Assembly: GCF_003696265.1 (NCBI RefSeq)
Contig: NZ_RFFH01000001.1
Span: 744,001-808,000 of the forward strand
Source of the DNA: Nocardia stercoris
Lineage (GTDB): Bacteria; Actinomycetota; Actinomycetes; Mycobacteriales; Mycobacteriaceae
DNA length: 64,000 bases
Direction of reading: 5' to 3'
The notes under the pieces: generated by a model
Told to the model about the DNA's origin: nothing
Seen by the model: the letters and a program-made list of their open reading frames with translations, nothing else
Databases searched by the model: none
Shown: piece by piece, positions 1 to 7,428 of the stretch
Layout: each line of letters begins with the position of its first letter
Position numbering within the stretch: position 1 is the stretch's first letter
Translations under genes and position numbers: made by a program

Positions 1-81
1 GACGCGGCGCTCTACGATTGAGCTACGGCCCATTGGTGGCTGAGCCGGCGGGAGTTGAACCCGCAACCTCCACGCTGACAA
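1..81 (-). tRNA. Candidate circularly permuted tRNA (3' half before 5' half), cut by window edge
   Basis: Read on the minus strand, a 3' tRNA half (81 to 37) comes first: loop TTGTCAG, anticodon-stem strand CGTGG, variable AGGTT, T arm GCGGG-TTCAACT-CCCGC, acceptor strand CGGCTCA, then G and CCA. After four bases (36-33) a 5' half follows (32 to 1): acceptor TGGGCCG, TA, D arm GCTC-AATCGTA-GAGC, G, anticodon-stem strand CCGCG. With the halves swapped back, the acceptor forms 7 pairs (one G-U), the anticodon stem 5 pairs (one G-U), and the D and T stems are perfect, giving about 75 nt with encoded CCA. If the loop comes from the 3' half the anticodon is GUC (Asp). A normal-order partner is not found upstream: TGTGCCG at about 104-98 could pair 6 of 7 with the acceptor strand, but gives no D arm and no 5-bp anticodon stem. 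Processing and function are inference. Confidence 0.7.
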
Positions 82-132
82 TCCGTTCTCTCGATTCGGC
101 ACACGGCGGCGAATGCTGAAGCTGGAGCGATA

Positions 133-236
133 ATGTGAGATTGAGTGGGTGGCGACGCCTCTACCGATTGGGCTACCCCACCAGGAGTGGTGGGGGAAGG
201 ACTCGAACCTTCACTGGACCGCTGTACCCGTCACAT
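133..236 (-). tRNA. Second candidate circularly permuted tRNA-like element
   Basis: On the minus strand the 3' half (222 to 188) has strand GCGGT, variable CCAGT, T arm GAAGG-TTCGAGT-CCTTC, acceptor strand CCCCACC and A73. Five bases (CTCCT) later comes the 5' half (182 onward): GGTGGGG, TA, GCCC-AATCGGTAGA-GGC. The acceptor strands are perfectly complementary (7 bp) across this short linker. No CCA is encoded. GTCGC (156-152) can pair with GCGGT (222-218) with two G-U pairs, but then no base is left for position 26, so the anticodon is not assigned. The leader (231-236) and trailer (133-138) are 6-bp complements, and ACCC/GGGT (147-150 with 226-229) makes a 4-bp helix next to a 3-nt bulge. 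This resembles the outer pairing of permuted pre-tRNAs in algae and archaea. tRNA identity is less sure than for the neighbouring element. Confidence 0.55.
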
Positions 237-270
237 CGAACTTCGGTTTCAGCTTGCGCTCCTTGCGCGA

Positions 271-290
271 CACCGAGATTAGACGGTGTG
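271..290. repeat. Short hairpin between DUF7873-like gene and the tRNA-like elements
   Basis: ACACCG and CGGTGT form a 6-bp inverted repeat around an 8-base AT-rich loop, just downstream of the DUF7873-like stop codon. It could be a processing or attenuation hairpin. There is no U-tract, so it is not a classical terminator. Confidence 0.35.
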
Positions 291-297
291 GCCGCGC

Positions 298-1029
298 TCA
301 GCCAAACAAATATCCGAAGACGCTCTCGCCCAGCTTGCGCTGCGTGATCTCGGTGTTGTTGGCCTCCTCGCGCGCGAACTTCACCGCCTGCTGCAGCTTC
401 TCCACCCGGTCGGTGAGCTCGTTGACCCGCTTGGCCGGCAGCGCGCCGGAGAACTTGATGGTCCGCCAGTAACCGACCACCACGTCCTCGTGGTACACCT
501 CGACCTGCGCCGGATGCTTCTCCGTCGCTTCGGCTTTCACGTGGTTGCGGGGAATCTTCTTGGTGCGCACCGTCTGCACCGGCTCGGTGGCGTAGCAGTC
601 GGCCGAGGAGTCGTACTCCCAGGACTCCGAGGCGTCGAGCACCGGCAGCTTGCGCACGAAGGTGTGCAGATCCACCAGCTGCTTCTCCAGGAACAGCAGG
701 TAGGTGACAGGCGCGCCCTCGATCAGGGTGCGGCCGTCGACCACCACATCGGCGGTGGCCGCGCAGTTGGCCCAGTCCTTGGTGGCGACGACGTCGAAGA
801 GTTTGGTCAGGATGTCGGCCGTGGTCGCGAGGACCTCCTCGGACTTCACCTGTACGCGCGTCGACTCGGGCGGCAGCTGCTCGCCCTCCTCGTCCTTGGG
901 GCGGTAGGTGCGCGAAATTCCGCTCAACAAAGGATTCTTGCCCAGCTTGTGGTGGGCCTCGGTGAGATCGGAGAAGGTGCGGGACTTGATCCCTTTCTCG
1001 ACGGCGACAATCTGATTCAAACGTGTCAT
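298..1029 (-). CDS. DUF7873-like conserved protein next to tRNA-like array
   Basis: A 243-residue soluble protein of unknown function. From memory it matches the family annotated as DUF7873 in actinobacteria and their phages: start MTRLNQIVAVEKG, an ISRTYRPKDEEGEQLPPEST block, a TYLLFLEKQLVDLHTF helix, IPRNHVKAEATEKHPAQVEV, and C-terminal VFGYLFG. No catalytic motif or membrane segment is visible; the C-terminal third is helical and charged (VNELTDRVEKLQQAVKFA). The ATG at 1029 is chosen because conservation begins there; the frame stays open upstream to 1134 with low-complexity Arg-rich sequence. The stop lies about 60 bases before the first tRNA-like leader on the same strand, so co-transcription is plausible. 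The assignment rests on recall, not a search. Confidence 0.75.
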   Translation of the reverse strand: MTRLNQIVAVEKGIKSRTFSDLTEAHHKLGKNPLLSGISRTYRPKDEEGEQLPPESTRVQVKSEEVLATTADILTKLFDVVATKDWANCAATADVVVDGRTLIEGAPVTYLLFLEKQLVDLHTFVRKLPVLDASESWEYDSSADCYATEPVQTVRTKKIPRNHVKAEATEKHPAQVEVYHEDVVVGYWRTIKFSGALPAKRVNELTDRVEKLQQAVKFAREEANNTEITQRKLGESVFGYLFG

Positions 1030-1459
1030 GCCGGCACTGTAGCGGCGATACCTGCGGCCGCCCAGCGGTTTTCGACCTGGGACGCGAGTTGTGCTGTCCC
1101 GGAGCCTGTCTCGGCGCGATAGTGGATTCTTCATGCCTTGTTATCGGTTTGCGGGCGGCCTGAGAGCTGCCACGTCCACCGGGGACGTGGTCACGGTGCG
1201 TGCCGAGCTGGAATCCGACGACCGCGCACAGTCGTGGTGACGGCCGCGGCAGGTATGGCTCGCGGCGCCTCCGAGGATCAGGGTCGGCTCGGGTAGCGGA
1301 GCCCGATGGCCGTGCAGCGCTCCTTGTCCGGGGGGCACGTGGTGGTGGTGTTGGCAACACTGAGGCAACCCTGACCGCGGCATCGGCTATATTCCTGTTG
1401 AGCTTCGTCGCCGCCGAGTCCTGGCCCGACACCGGGAAAGCATGTGAGGGATGAATGCG
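1030..1459. promoter_or_regulatory. Divergent intergenic region, no gene seen
   Basis: About 430 bases between the DUF7873-like gene (minus) and the kinase-like unit (plus). Open frames here are Arg/Pro-rich shadows without ribosome sites. A possible -10 TATATT lies at 1388-1393, about 70 bases before the downstream start, without a good -35. GAGGG at 1446-1450 is the likely ribosome site for the ATG at 1460. Confidence 0.35.
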
Positions 1460-1819
1460 ATGGACCTGCCCACAACGGTGGTAGCGATTTACGACATCGG
1501 CCGCGTGGAAGCGCGAAAGGTGGCCGAGTTCCGGTTGGCTGATGACGGGCGGGCGGTACTCACTGTCATCGATCCTGACGGTTGTCTACTCGCCGAGCAA
1601 TGGTATGCGCGAGGTGTCAAGCTCTATGAGCCGATCGGCAGGATCGGGCCGGGCGAGGGTACGCGGTTCTTGCGCGCGTTACTCGAGACGCCGGGGATGA
1701 GCTACTACCGCGTTGTCGACGAAAGTCCGCGGGCGCCCACTGATCCTCCTGTTGCGCACCCATGGGGGAAGTCGCGGGAAACTGGTCCGGGGGATTCGCC
1801 GCCGCGACTACAGCCATGA
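1460..1819 (+). CDS. Hypothetical protein, translationally coupled to PI-kinase-like gene
   Basis: A 119-residue soluble protein that I do not recognise. The first 85 residues look folded, alternating strands and helices (VVAIYDIGRVEARKVAEF, AVLTVIDPDGCLLAEQWY, TRFLRALLETPG), and the tail from about residue 88 is Pro/Arg-rich. No signal peptide or membrane segment. ATG 1460 is preferred over ATG 1451 because GAGGG ends 9 bases upstream of it. Its stop codon overlaps the next start as ATGA (1816-1819), so it is probably made with the kinase-like protein and may be its partner, substrate or regulator. That role is inference from gene order. Confidence 0.6.
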   Translation: MDLPTTVVAIYDIGRVEARKVAEFRLADDGRAVLTVIDPDGCLLAEQWYARGVKLYEPIGRIGPGEGTRFLRALLETPGMSYYRVVDESPRAPTDPPVAHPWGKSRETGPGDSPPRLQP

Positions 1820-2805
1820 CGGACGGTGTGTCCCCGGTCGTCCGCAACATCGTCGAACGCGTGTCCAAGACATTGGAATCGGGCGCGCAATCGTTCGCGC
1901 GCACCTATCAGCGCTCCAGCAGCGCTGCCAGAGCCGACGCGCGTGTGCTCCGTGACGCCGACTCGAGCAGTACGGGTCTGTTCAAAGAAGCCCTCCCCGT
2001 GCGCCGACCGAATCCGATGTATGCGCCGATGCCATCACGGGCCGATTGGAACTATCGCCCCAGTCCCGCCGAATCGGCGATGGCAGCTCGCCGACTGACT
2101 ACCGATGTCGAGTTCACCGGTGATATGCGCGAGGCCGTCGCCAAAAGCTCGACAGAGGTACGCAAGATGCGATCGGAGGGTGGTGAACTCAACATCTACA
2201 AGCCCATCGACGGGGAAAGATTCGACGCGGGCTTGCCCTTCTTCCATACGCCAGGCGCGTTGACCAGCAGAGAACTCGGTACCTATCGGGTCGATGAAAG
2301 CCTCGAATTCGGCCGAGTCCCCACCACGGCCCGTACCGAAGGTGTCATAGGCCCTGACGGCCAGCCCTCGGGGCCCGGCATGATTCAACAGTTCGTCGAG
2401 TCCACACCGGCCCGGTCGGTCGATGCCTATCCCGTAGTCCAGCAACAACAAGTCGCCTGCTTGGATTACATCACCGGTCAGATGGATCGCCACCCGGGTA
2501 ACTATCGCACCGTCGAACGCGGCGGCCATCTCGACATCGTCGCTATCGATCACGGCCGATCATTCCCCCTGGGCCGCGATCCCTTCGACGTCTGGATCGA
2601 TTCCGACTTCGTCGCGGCCCACAAAGGAGTGCCACTCGAACGGGAAGTTCTCGACGCCATTCACCGGGTAGACGTCGATCACTTGCGTGCAGCGCTCGGA
2701 GACGCAGGTCTGCACCCTAACGCCATCGACGGAGCGCTGGCCCGACTCCTGAAAATCCGAGAACTCGGCTGTATCCCCGAAGACGTGAAACTCATGGCTG
2801 TCTGA
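1816..2805 (+). CDS. PI3/4-kinase-like (PIK-fold) protein
   Basis: A 329-residue protein whose C-terminal two thirds carry PI3/4-kinase-like signatures in order: NIYKP with the probable ATP-binding Lys129, a GTYRVDESLEFGRVP strand pair, the catalytic loop QMDRHPGNY with Asp224 and Asn229, and VAIDHGRSFP with Asp245 in the DFG-like metal site. The first 120 residues are polar and not recognised. No membrane segment. The family includes protein and small-molecule kinases as well as AMPylases, so the substrate is unknown. ATG 1816 is chosen for its ATGA overlap with the upstream gene; the frame is open back to 1762. The gene ends before a hairpin at 2849-2881. Confidence 0.7.
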   Translation: MTDGVSPVVRNIVERVSKTLESGAQSFARTYQRSSSAARADARVLRDADSSSTGLFKEALPVRRPNPMYAPMPSRADWNYRPSPAESAMAARRLTTDVEFTGDMREAVAKSSTEVRKMRSEGGELNIYKPIDGERFDAGLPFFHTPGALTSRELGTYRVDESLEFGRVPTTARTEGVIGPDGQPSGPGMIQQFVESTPARSVDAYPVVQQQQVACLDYITGQMDRHPGNYRTVERGGHLDIVAIDHGRSFPLGRDPFDVWIDSDFVAAHKGVPLEREVLDAIHRVDVDHLRAALGDAGLHPNAIDGALARLLKIRELGCIPEDVKLMAV

Positions 2806-2848
2806 CAAGCTCCGCACCCGGCGGCCACTACGACGAGCCCTGGCCGAT

Positions 2849-2881
2849 AGCGCGGTGCGCCGGACTTCGGTGCACCGCGCT
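2849..2881. terminator. Hairpin between convergent genes
   Basis: AGCGCGGTGC (2849-2858) and GCACCGCGCT (2872-2881) form a perfect 10-bp stem with a 13-base loop. It lies between the kinase-like gene (plus) and rpsR (minus), fitting a shared bidirectional terminator without a U-tract. Confidence 0.55.
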
Positions 2882-2887
2882 GTCGTG

Positions 2888-3142
2888 TTACTTCCCGGCG
2901 TACGGCAGCAGGGTCATCTCCCGTGCGTTCTTGATCGCAGTCGCGATCTGTCGTTGCTGCTGTGGGGTGAGGCCGGTGACCCGGCGGCTGCGGATCTTGC
3001 CGCGGTCGGAGACGAATGTGCGCAGCAGGCTTACGTCCTTGTAGTCGACCTCGTCGATTCCTGCCGCGATCAGCGGGTTCTTTCGTGGTTTGCGGGGCGC
3101 GTCGAGACGCTTGCCTGCCTTGCGTGCTCGCTGCTCGGCCAT
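2888..3142 (-). CDS. rpsR: 30S ribosomal protein S18, zinc-independent paralogue
   Basis: 84-residue S18 of the small subunit, last gene of the minus-strand ribosomal operon. Conserved S18 elements are [31 protein letters not shown] and the C-terminal [14 protein letters not shown]. It has no cysteine in the region where the zinc-binding form carries its Cys motif, so it is the C-minus type used during zinc limitation. GGAGGAACATTC precedes ATG 3142, which is preferred over an upstream in-frame start. Expression is expected from the Zur-controlled promoter upstream of rpmB. Confidence 0.93.
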   Translation of the reverse strand: MAEQRARKAGKRLDAPRKPRKNPLIAAGIDEVDYKDVSLLRTFVSDRGKIRSRRVTGLTPQQQRQIATAIKNAREMTLLPYAGK

Positions 3143-3153
3143 GAATGTTCCTC

Positions 3154-3459
3154 CTACCAACTGGATTTGCTGACGCCGGGCAACTCGCCGCGATGTGCCA
3201 TCTCGCGCAACCGAACTCGCGACAGGCCGAACTTGCGCAGGTATCCGCGCGGTCGGCCGTCGACGATGTCGCGGTTGCGTAGCCGGGTCGGGCTGGCGTC
3301 GCGGGGCAGCCGTTGCAGGCCGGTCTGCGCTCGTGCCTTGGCCTCGGGGCTCGCCGCGGGGTCGCGCACGACGGCCCGCAGCTCCGCTCGGCGTTCCGCG
3401 TAGCGGGCGACGATCTCGTGGCGGCGGCGGTTCTGCACGATCTTCGACTTCTTTGCCAT
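3154..3459 (-). CDS. rpsN: 30S ribosomal protein S14, zinc-independent long form
   Basis: 101-residue S14. The long form with [13 protein letters not shown] at the start and the C-terminal [24 protein letters not shown] core lacks the CxxC zinc ribbon of the short form. It therefore does not need zinc and replaces the Cys-containing S14 when zinc is scarce. The start codon lies one base after the L33 stop, indicating one transcript with rpmB-rpmG-rpsN-rpsR. Confidence 0.95.
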   Translation of the reverse strand: MAKKSKIVQNRRRHEIVARYAERRAELRAVVRDPAASPEAKARAQTGLQRLPRDASPTRLRNRDIVDGRPRGYLRKFGLSRVRLREMAHRGELPGVSKSSW

Positions 3460-3460
3460 G

Positions 3461-3631
3461 TCAGCGGTCCTCGCGGAAGTCGACGTGTCGCCGCGCGATC
3501 GGGTCGTATTTGCGCAGCACCAGCCGGTCCGGGTCGTTGCGCCGGTTCTTGCGGGTGACGTAGGTGTAGCCGGTGCCGGCGGTCGAGCGCAGTTTGACGA
3601 TCGGGCGGATGTCGTTGGTCTTGGACGCCAT
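3461..3631 (-). CDS. rpmG: 50S ribosomal protein L33, zinc-independent
   Basis: 56-residue L33: [33 protein letters not shown] and [14 protein letters not shown]. The two CxxC pairs of the zinc-binding form are absent. The ATG at 3631 shares one base with the L28 stop (TGATG), so the genes are translationally coupled. It is second in the Zur-type C-minus operon. Confidence 0.95.
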   Translation of the reverse strand: MASKTNDIRPIVKLRSTAGTGYTYVTRKNRRNDPDRLVLRKYDPIARRHVDFREDR

Positions 3632-3867
3632 CAGATGCGCTCCCCTCGCGAGCGGAGCCGGGCGAGGACGGCATCGATCCCGTCGCGGTCGATCACCTTG
3701 ATGCCCTTGGCCGAGACGGTCAGGGTGACGCGGCGACCCAGGCTGGGCGCGAAGTACGTCTTGCGCTGGATGTTGGGGTCCCAGCGGCGGCTGGTGCGCC
3801 GATGGGAGTGCGACACGGTCTTGCCGAACCCGGGCGCGCGGCCGGTCACTTGGCAGTGTGCAGACAC
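3631..3867 (-). CDS. rpmB: 50S ribosomal protein L28, zinc-independent
   Basis: 78-residue L28: [34 protein letters not shown] and [19 protein letters not shown]. The start is GTG 3867, with GAGGAG six bases upstream; the frame stays open far beyond but only as a shadow of the divergent gene. One N-terminal Cys remains, but the paired Cys of the zinc form are missing. It is the first gene of the minus-strand operon and starts 17 bases from a Zur-like box. Confidence 0.93.
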   Translation of the reverse strand: MSAHCQVTGRAPGFGKTVSHSHRRTSRRWDPNIQRKTYFAPSLGRRVTLTVSAKGIKVIDRDGIDAVLARLRSRGERI

Positions 3868-3883
3868 GACACTCTCCTCGCTA

Positions 3884-3900
3884 TTGAAAATCATTTTCGA
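3884..3900. promoter_or_regulatory. Zur-like box for rpmB-rpmG-rpsN-rpsR
   Basis: TTGAAAATCATTTTCGA is a near-perfect palindrome matching the actinobacterial Zur motif (TGAAAATGATTTTCA type). It sits 17 bases upstream of the rpmB start and probably covers its promoter. Zinc-loaded Zur would repress; zinc starvation would derepress. Confidence 0.75.
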
Positions 3901-3937
3901 CATCTGTCGTTCCGGACTGTACCCTCGGATCGCATCT

Positions 3938-3955
3938 AATGAAAATGATTGTCGA
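3938..3955. promoter_or_regulatory. Zur-like box for the CobW-rpmE-rpmF-CobW operon
   Basis: AATGAAAATGATTGTCGA carries the TGAAAATGATT half and a degenerate second half of the Zur motif. It lies 12 bases upstream of GTG 3967 and overlaps the AAAGGAGG ribosome site region. Two separate boxes 54 bases apart imply each arm of the divergent locus has its own operator. Confidence 0.75.
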
Positions 3956-3966
3956 AAGGAGGCGGG

Positions 3967-5205
3967 GTGGACACCAGAACGCCGGTCGTCGTGATCGCCG
4001 GCTTCGCCGACGGCGTGCGGCAGCTCGGATCCGCGCTGTTCCAACCGGGCACGGTCCTGGTCCGGCACGACCTGACGCTGCTGAACGAGGGCGCGGTGAC
4101 CCGCACGGTCACCACCGTCGGGATGGAGCAGACGAGCCTGCTGGAGCTCGCGCACGGATGCGTGTCCTGCACACTGCGCCGTGACCTGTTGCCGCTGCTG
4201 CGAATCCTGTCCGACCGCAGCACGGTGAATCGCATTGTGCTGCTGCTGGATCCGATGTTCGAACCGCTCGATGTCTGTGCGGCCATCGAGAACGTCACAG
4301 TTGCCGGGGTGTCGGGCCGGGTGGATGCCCCTGCCGGCCACGACGTCCGGGTCACCGCGATCGTGACCGCGGTGGGTGCCCCGACCTGGCTGGCCGACGC
4401 CACCGGCGACGATGTCCTCGCCGATCGCCCGGGTGTGCCCGAGGACGACGACCGTACGCTCGCCCAGGTCACGCTCGCCCACGCCGAACACGCGGACGCC
4501 CTGGTCCTTTTCGGACAGCCGGACCCCCTCGACGCGGCGGTGCTCACTGCCGTGCTCGCCCGGCTGGCACCCGGGGCGCCCCGGCACTGGGCCACCGGCA
4601 CGGCGGCGGACACGGCATTCCTGGCGGAACTACCCGATTGCTCCGAGCGCCCGCGCGGCTTCGATCCGCACGCTTCGCTGCTGCGCGGCTCGCCGCCGCT
4701 GGATTCCGATGCCGACGTCTGCCTGGTCGAGTTCACCGCCGACCGGCCGTTCCATCCCGAACGCCTGCACGACGCGATCGACACGCTGCTCGACGGGGTG
4801 GTCACCGCTCGCGGCCGGATATGGCTCGCCACCCAGCGCGACCAGGTGTTGTGGCTGGAGTCGGCGGGCGGTGGCCTGCGGATCGGCCCCGCCGGGCTCT
4901 GGCTGGCGGCGATGACACCCGAAGAACGACAAGCCGAATCACCCACCCGCCGTGCGCTGGCCGACCTGCACTGGCATCCGCAGTTCGGCGATCGGCACAG
5001 CTCACTCGTGGTGCTGTCCTACCGCGCCGACCCGACCGACATCGACCGCGCCCTGCAGTGGGCGCTGGTCACCGACGACGAACTGCGGCAGCCGAATTCC
5101 TGGCACCGGTGGCCCGACCCCTTCGGTGAATGGCACGAAGACCCCTGTGCCGCCACCGAATCCACCGCCCTGTCACCCACACGAGAAGGAGAACAACCGT
5201 CGTGA
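3967..5205 (+). CDS. CobW/G3E-family protein with degenerate P-loop (Rv0106/Mrf-like)
   Basis: 412-residue CobW-type protein. The family's GFLGAGKTT Walker A is replaced by [11 protein letters not shown], so GTP binding is probably lost. The metal-site region is kept as [15 protein letters not shown], and the C-terminal CobW_C domain is clear ([28 protein letters not shown]). GTG 3967 follows AAAGGAGG. It heads a Zur-type operon with rpmE, rpmF and an intact CobW. From memory, mycobacterial orthologues in the same place (Rv0106, and the M. smegmatis factor called Mrf) recruit the hibernation factor Mpy to zinc-free ribosomes. That role here is inference. Confidence 0.8.
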   Translation: MDTRTPVVVIAGFADGVRQLGSALFQPGTVLVRHDLTLLNEGAVTRTVTTVGMEQTSLLELAHGCVSCTLRRDLLPLLRILSDRSTVNRIVLLLDPMFEPLDVCAAIENVTVAGVSGRVDAPAGHDVRVTAIVTAVGAPTWLADATGDDVLADRPGVPEDDDRTLAQVTLAHAEHADALVLFGQPDPLDAAVLTAVLARLAPGAPRHWATGTAADTAFLAELPDCSERPRGFDPHASLLRGSPPLDSDADVCLVEFTADRPFHPERLHDAIDTLLDGVVTARGRIWLATQRDQVLWLESAGGGLRIGPAGLWLAAMTPEERQAESPTRRALADLHWHPQFGDRHSSLVVLSYRADPTDIDRALQWALVTDDELRQPNSWHRWPDPFGEWHEDPCAATESTALSPTREGEQPS

Positions 5206-5468
5206 AACCCGGCATCCACCCCGACTACCACCCGGTGGTCATCGAAGACTCCAGCACCGGAAAGCGATTCGTCACCCGGTCCACCGCGACCAGCGCACAC
5301 ACTGTGACTTGGACCGACGGCCACACCTACCCGCTGATCGTGGTCGACGTGACCTCCGACTCCCACCCCTTCTGGACCGGCGCCGGCCGGGTCCTGGACA
5401 AGGAGGGCCGGGTGGAGAAGTTCGAGCAGCGCTACGGCCGCCGCGTACGTCCCGGCAAGGAGGGCTGA
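5202..5468 (+). CDS. rpmE: 50S ribosomal protein L31 type B, zinc-independent
   Basis: 88-residue L31 type [40 protein letters not shown] and [11 protein letters not shown]. The Cys residues of zinc-binding L31 are missing. GTG 5202 overlaps the upstream stop as GTGA, and AGAAGGAGAAC lies just before it. Transcription is expected from the Zur-controlled promoter upstream of the CobW-like gene. Confidence 0.95.
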   Translation: MKPGIHPDYHPVVIEDSSTGKRFVTRSTATSAHTVTWTDGHTYPLIVVDVTSDSHPFWTGAGRVLDKEGRVEKFEQRYGRRVRPGKEG

Positions 5469-5471
5469 CCG

Positions 5472-5645
5472 ATGGCAGTCCCCAAGCGCCGCATGTCGCG
5501 GTCCAACACCCGGCACCGTCGGTCGCAGTGGAAAGCTACTGCACCCCAGCTGATTCCGGTGACCGTCGATGGTGTGCGGTACCAGGTTCCGCCGCGGATC
5601 GCCGCCGCGGTTCGCCGGGGCCTGATCGATCCGGCGCGCCTGTGA
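5472..5645 (+). CDS. rpmF: 50S ribosomal protein L32, cysteine-free
   Basis: 57-residue L32: [20 protein letters not shown] is the conserved L32 start. The usual second half with two CxxC pairs is replaced by [20 protein letters not shown] with no cysteine, so this is a zinc-free paralogue. It starts four bases after the L31 stop and its TGA overlaps the CobW GTG (GTGA at 5642-5645). A zinc-independent L32 extends the set known from mycobacteria. Confidence 0.9.
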   Translation: MAVPKRRMSRSNTRHRRSQWKATAPQLIPVTVDGVRYQVPPRIAAAVRRGLIDPARL

Positions 5646-6778
5646 GCGCGCCGTCACTGCCGGTGACCGTGCTGTCCGGCTTTCTCGGCGCCGGGAAGAC
5701 CACCCTGCTCAACCACATCCTGGCGAACCGGGAAGGCCGTCGGGTGGCGGTGATCGTGAACGACATGAGCGAGATCAATATCGACGCGGCCCTGGTCGCC
5801 GGGCAGGGGCATCTCGACCGCACCGACGAAAAGCTGGTCGAGCTGACCAACGGCTGCATCTGCTGCACGCTGCGCGAGGATCTGATCGACGCCGTCGAAA
5901 AGATCGCCACCGCAGGCCGATTCGATCAGCTGGTGGTCGAATCGACCGGGATCTCGGAACCCATGCCGGTGGCGGCGACCTCCGACTGGGAGTTCGAGGA
6001 CGGATTTCGGCTGGGCGAACTCGCCCGCCTCGACACCATGGTGACCCTCGTGGACGCGTCGACCTTCCTGAGCGAGATCGCGAAGGGACAGTCGCTGGCC
6101 GATCGTGACCTGGCCGCGGGCGAGGGCGACGAGCGCGGGATCGCCGATCTCCTGGTGGACCAGGTCGAATTCGCCGACGTCCTGCTGATCACCAAGACCG
6201 ATCTGGTGAGCTCGCAGGTCGCCGGTGCCGTCGAGGCCACGCTGCGCCGACTCAACCCGACCGCCGACCTGCGGCGCATCGACCACGGTCGGATCGACCT
6301 GTCCGCAGTGCTGGACACCGGCCGCTACAACCCCGCCGTGGCCGCCGAAACCCCGGGCTGGGCCGACGAGCTGGCCGCCGGGCACACCCCGGAAACCGAG
6401 GAGTACGGGATCCGCAGCTACATCTACCGCGCCGGCCGCCCGTTCCATCCGCAGCGGCTCGCGGCAGTGCTCGAAGGCATGCGGGGCATGTTGCGCAGCA
6501 AGGGTTTCTGCTGGATCGCCAGCCGGCCCGAGTTCGCGGCGGTGTGGTCGCAGGCCGGCCCGAACCTGACGTTCGAGCCGGCCGAGTACTGGAGTGCGGC
6601 AACGGAACTCCCCGGCCAGGAACTGGTGTTCATCGGGGTGCGGCTCGATCCCGATCGGCTGGTCCGGGAGCTCGACGCCGCACTGCTCACAGCGGCCGAA
6701 TACGCTGCGGGGCCGCAAGTCTGGCGTGGGTACGACGATCCGTTCCCGGCCTGGAACGGTATCCACGAGCACACCTGA
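5642..6778 (+). CDS. CobW/G3E GTPase, putative zinc metallochaperone
   Basis: 378-residue CobW GTPase: Walker [14 protein letters not shown] near residue 13, NDMSEINID, the metal motif GCICC in [22 protein letters not shown], guanine motif TKTDL, and CobW_C with [14 protein letters not shown]. All motifs are intact, unlike the first CobW of this operon. As the last gene of a Zur-type operon with zinc-free ribosomal proteins, it probably delivers zinc to essential enzymes during starvation, as proposed for ZNG-type G3E proteins. GTG 5642 is chosen for its GTGA overlap with rpmF; the same frame is open upstream but only as a shadow of the other genes. Confidence 0.88.
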   Translation: MSAPSLPVTVLSGFLGAGKTTLLNHILANREGRRVAVIVNDMSEINIDAALVAGQGHLDRTDEKLVELTNGCICCTLREDLIDAVEKIATAGRFDQLVVESTGISEPMPVAATSDWEFEDGFRLGELARLDTMVTLVDASTFLSEIAKGQSLADRDLAAGEGDERGIADLLVDQVEFADVLLITKTDLVSSQVAGAVEATLRRLNPTADLRRIDHGRIDLSAVLDTGRYNPAVAAETPGWADELAAGHTPETEEYGIRSYIYRAGRPFHPQRLAAVLEGMRGMLRSKGFCWIASRPEFAAVWSQAGPNLTFEPAEYWSAATELPGQELVFIGVRLDPDRLVRELDAALLTAAEYAAGPQVWRGYDDPFPAWNGIHEHT

Positions 6779-6840
6779 GCCGGACCGGGACTGTCCGTGC
6801 CGGTATCGACCCAGCGGCCACGCACTTCTCGACGATCTTT

Positions 6841-7428
6841 CTACTGGGGGAGCGTCGGCTGGCCGATGGCGTCTCGCGCGGAGACGATGCCCGGTGTCGG
6901 CTCGTCGGGCCATGCCGGCTCGGACCGGGCGGTACCGGCGCGCGGCGCCCACAGATGTCGGGAGAACTGGGCCGCCAGGCATGCACCCGCCGCGTTGAGC
7001 AGCACGTCGTCGACGGATGAGTGACGGCCGATATCGAGGGCGAACTGTGCGGTCTCCACCGCGATCGAAGCTGCTGCTCCGGCCAACAGGATGCGGTACG
7101 AGCGGGCGAACCAGGGTAGGCGCACCGGCAACAGGAAGCCGAGTGCGGCGAAGACCAGCAGATTCCCGCCGAACTGCTCGATTGCCCGGTCGTCGGCGAG
7201 CTGCTCGGCCAGATCACGCAGCGGCACGAGATTCACCGAACGACCGCTTCCGGTCGGCGTGAAGATCATCCACAACCACGGCGCGGTACCCGTCACCATC
7301 CCGACATCGCACAGCGCCGCCCGCCACCCGCGCCGCCCAGCCAGCCACCACGCCACGAGACCGGCTACCGGTATCGCGGCGATCGCGGCAACCACGACCC
7401 CACCCCACGTCTCCCACGTCCCGTTCAC
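6841..7428 (-). CDS. VanZ-like integral membrane protein
   Basis: About 195 residues with four hydrophobic segments. VanZ-family signatures are NLVPLRDL after the second segment, GGNLLVFAALGFLLPV, and SIAVETAQFAL followed by RHSSVDDVLLNAAGA. VanZ in glycopeptide resistance gives low-level teicoplanin resistance; most homologues have no known role. The start is uncertain: GTG 7428 puts the first membrane segment near the N-terminus, while an ATG at 7563 would add 45 mostly non-conserved residues. The C-terminal 35 residues are polar and cytoplasmic. No operon partner. Confidence 0.72.
   Translation of the reverse strand: MNGTWETWGGVVVAAIAAIPVAGLVAWWLAGRRGWRAALCDVGMVTGTAPWLWMIFTPTGSGRSVNLVPLRDLAEQLADDRAIEQFGGNLLVFAALGFLLPVRLPWFARSYRILLAGAAASIAVETAQFALDIGRHSSVDDVLLNAAGACLAAQFSRHLWAPRAGTARSEPAWPDEPTPGIVSARDAIGQPTLPQ

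Noticed and set aside
37..182. A normal-order tRNA made of the 5' half near 182 and the 3' half near 81 with a long insert
   Set aside because: The acceptor strands GGTGGGG and CGGCTCA are not complementary, while each pairs with the strand across its short linker.
211..272. Short GTG-started peptide of about 20 codons before the T arm
   Set aside because: No ribosome site, and it runs through the leader and anticodon-stem part of the tRNA-like element.
173..1432. 419-residue frame antisense-phased to the DUF7873-like gene
   Set aside because: Arg/Pro-rich shadow of the real frame; no start signal or domain.
4952..6778. One 608-residue protein ending in CobW
   Set aside because: The first 230 residues overlap the CobW-like, L31 and L32 genes in another frame; the conserved start is GTG 5642.
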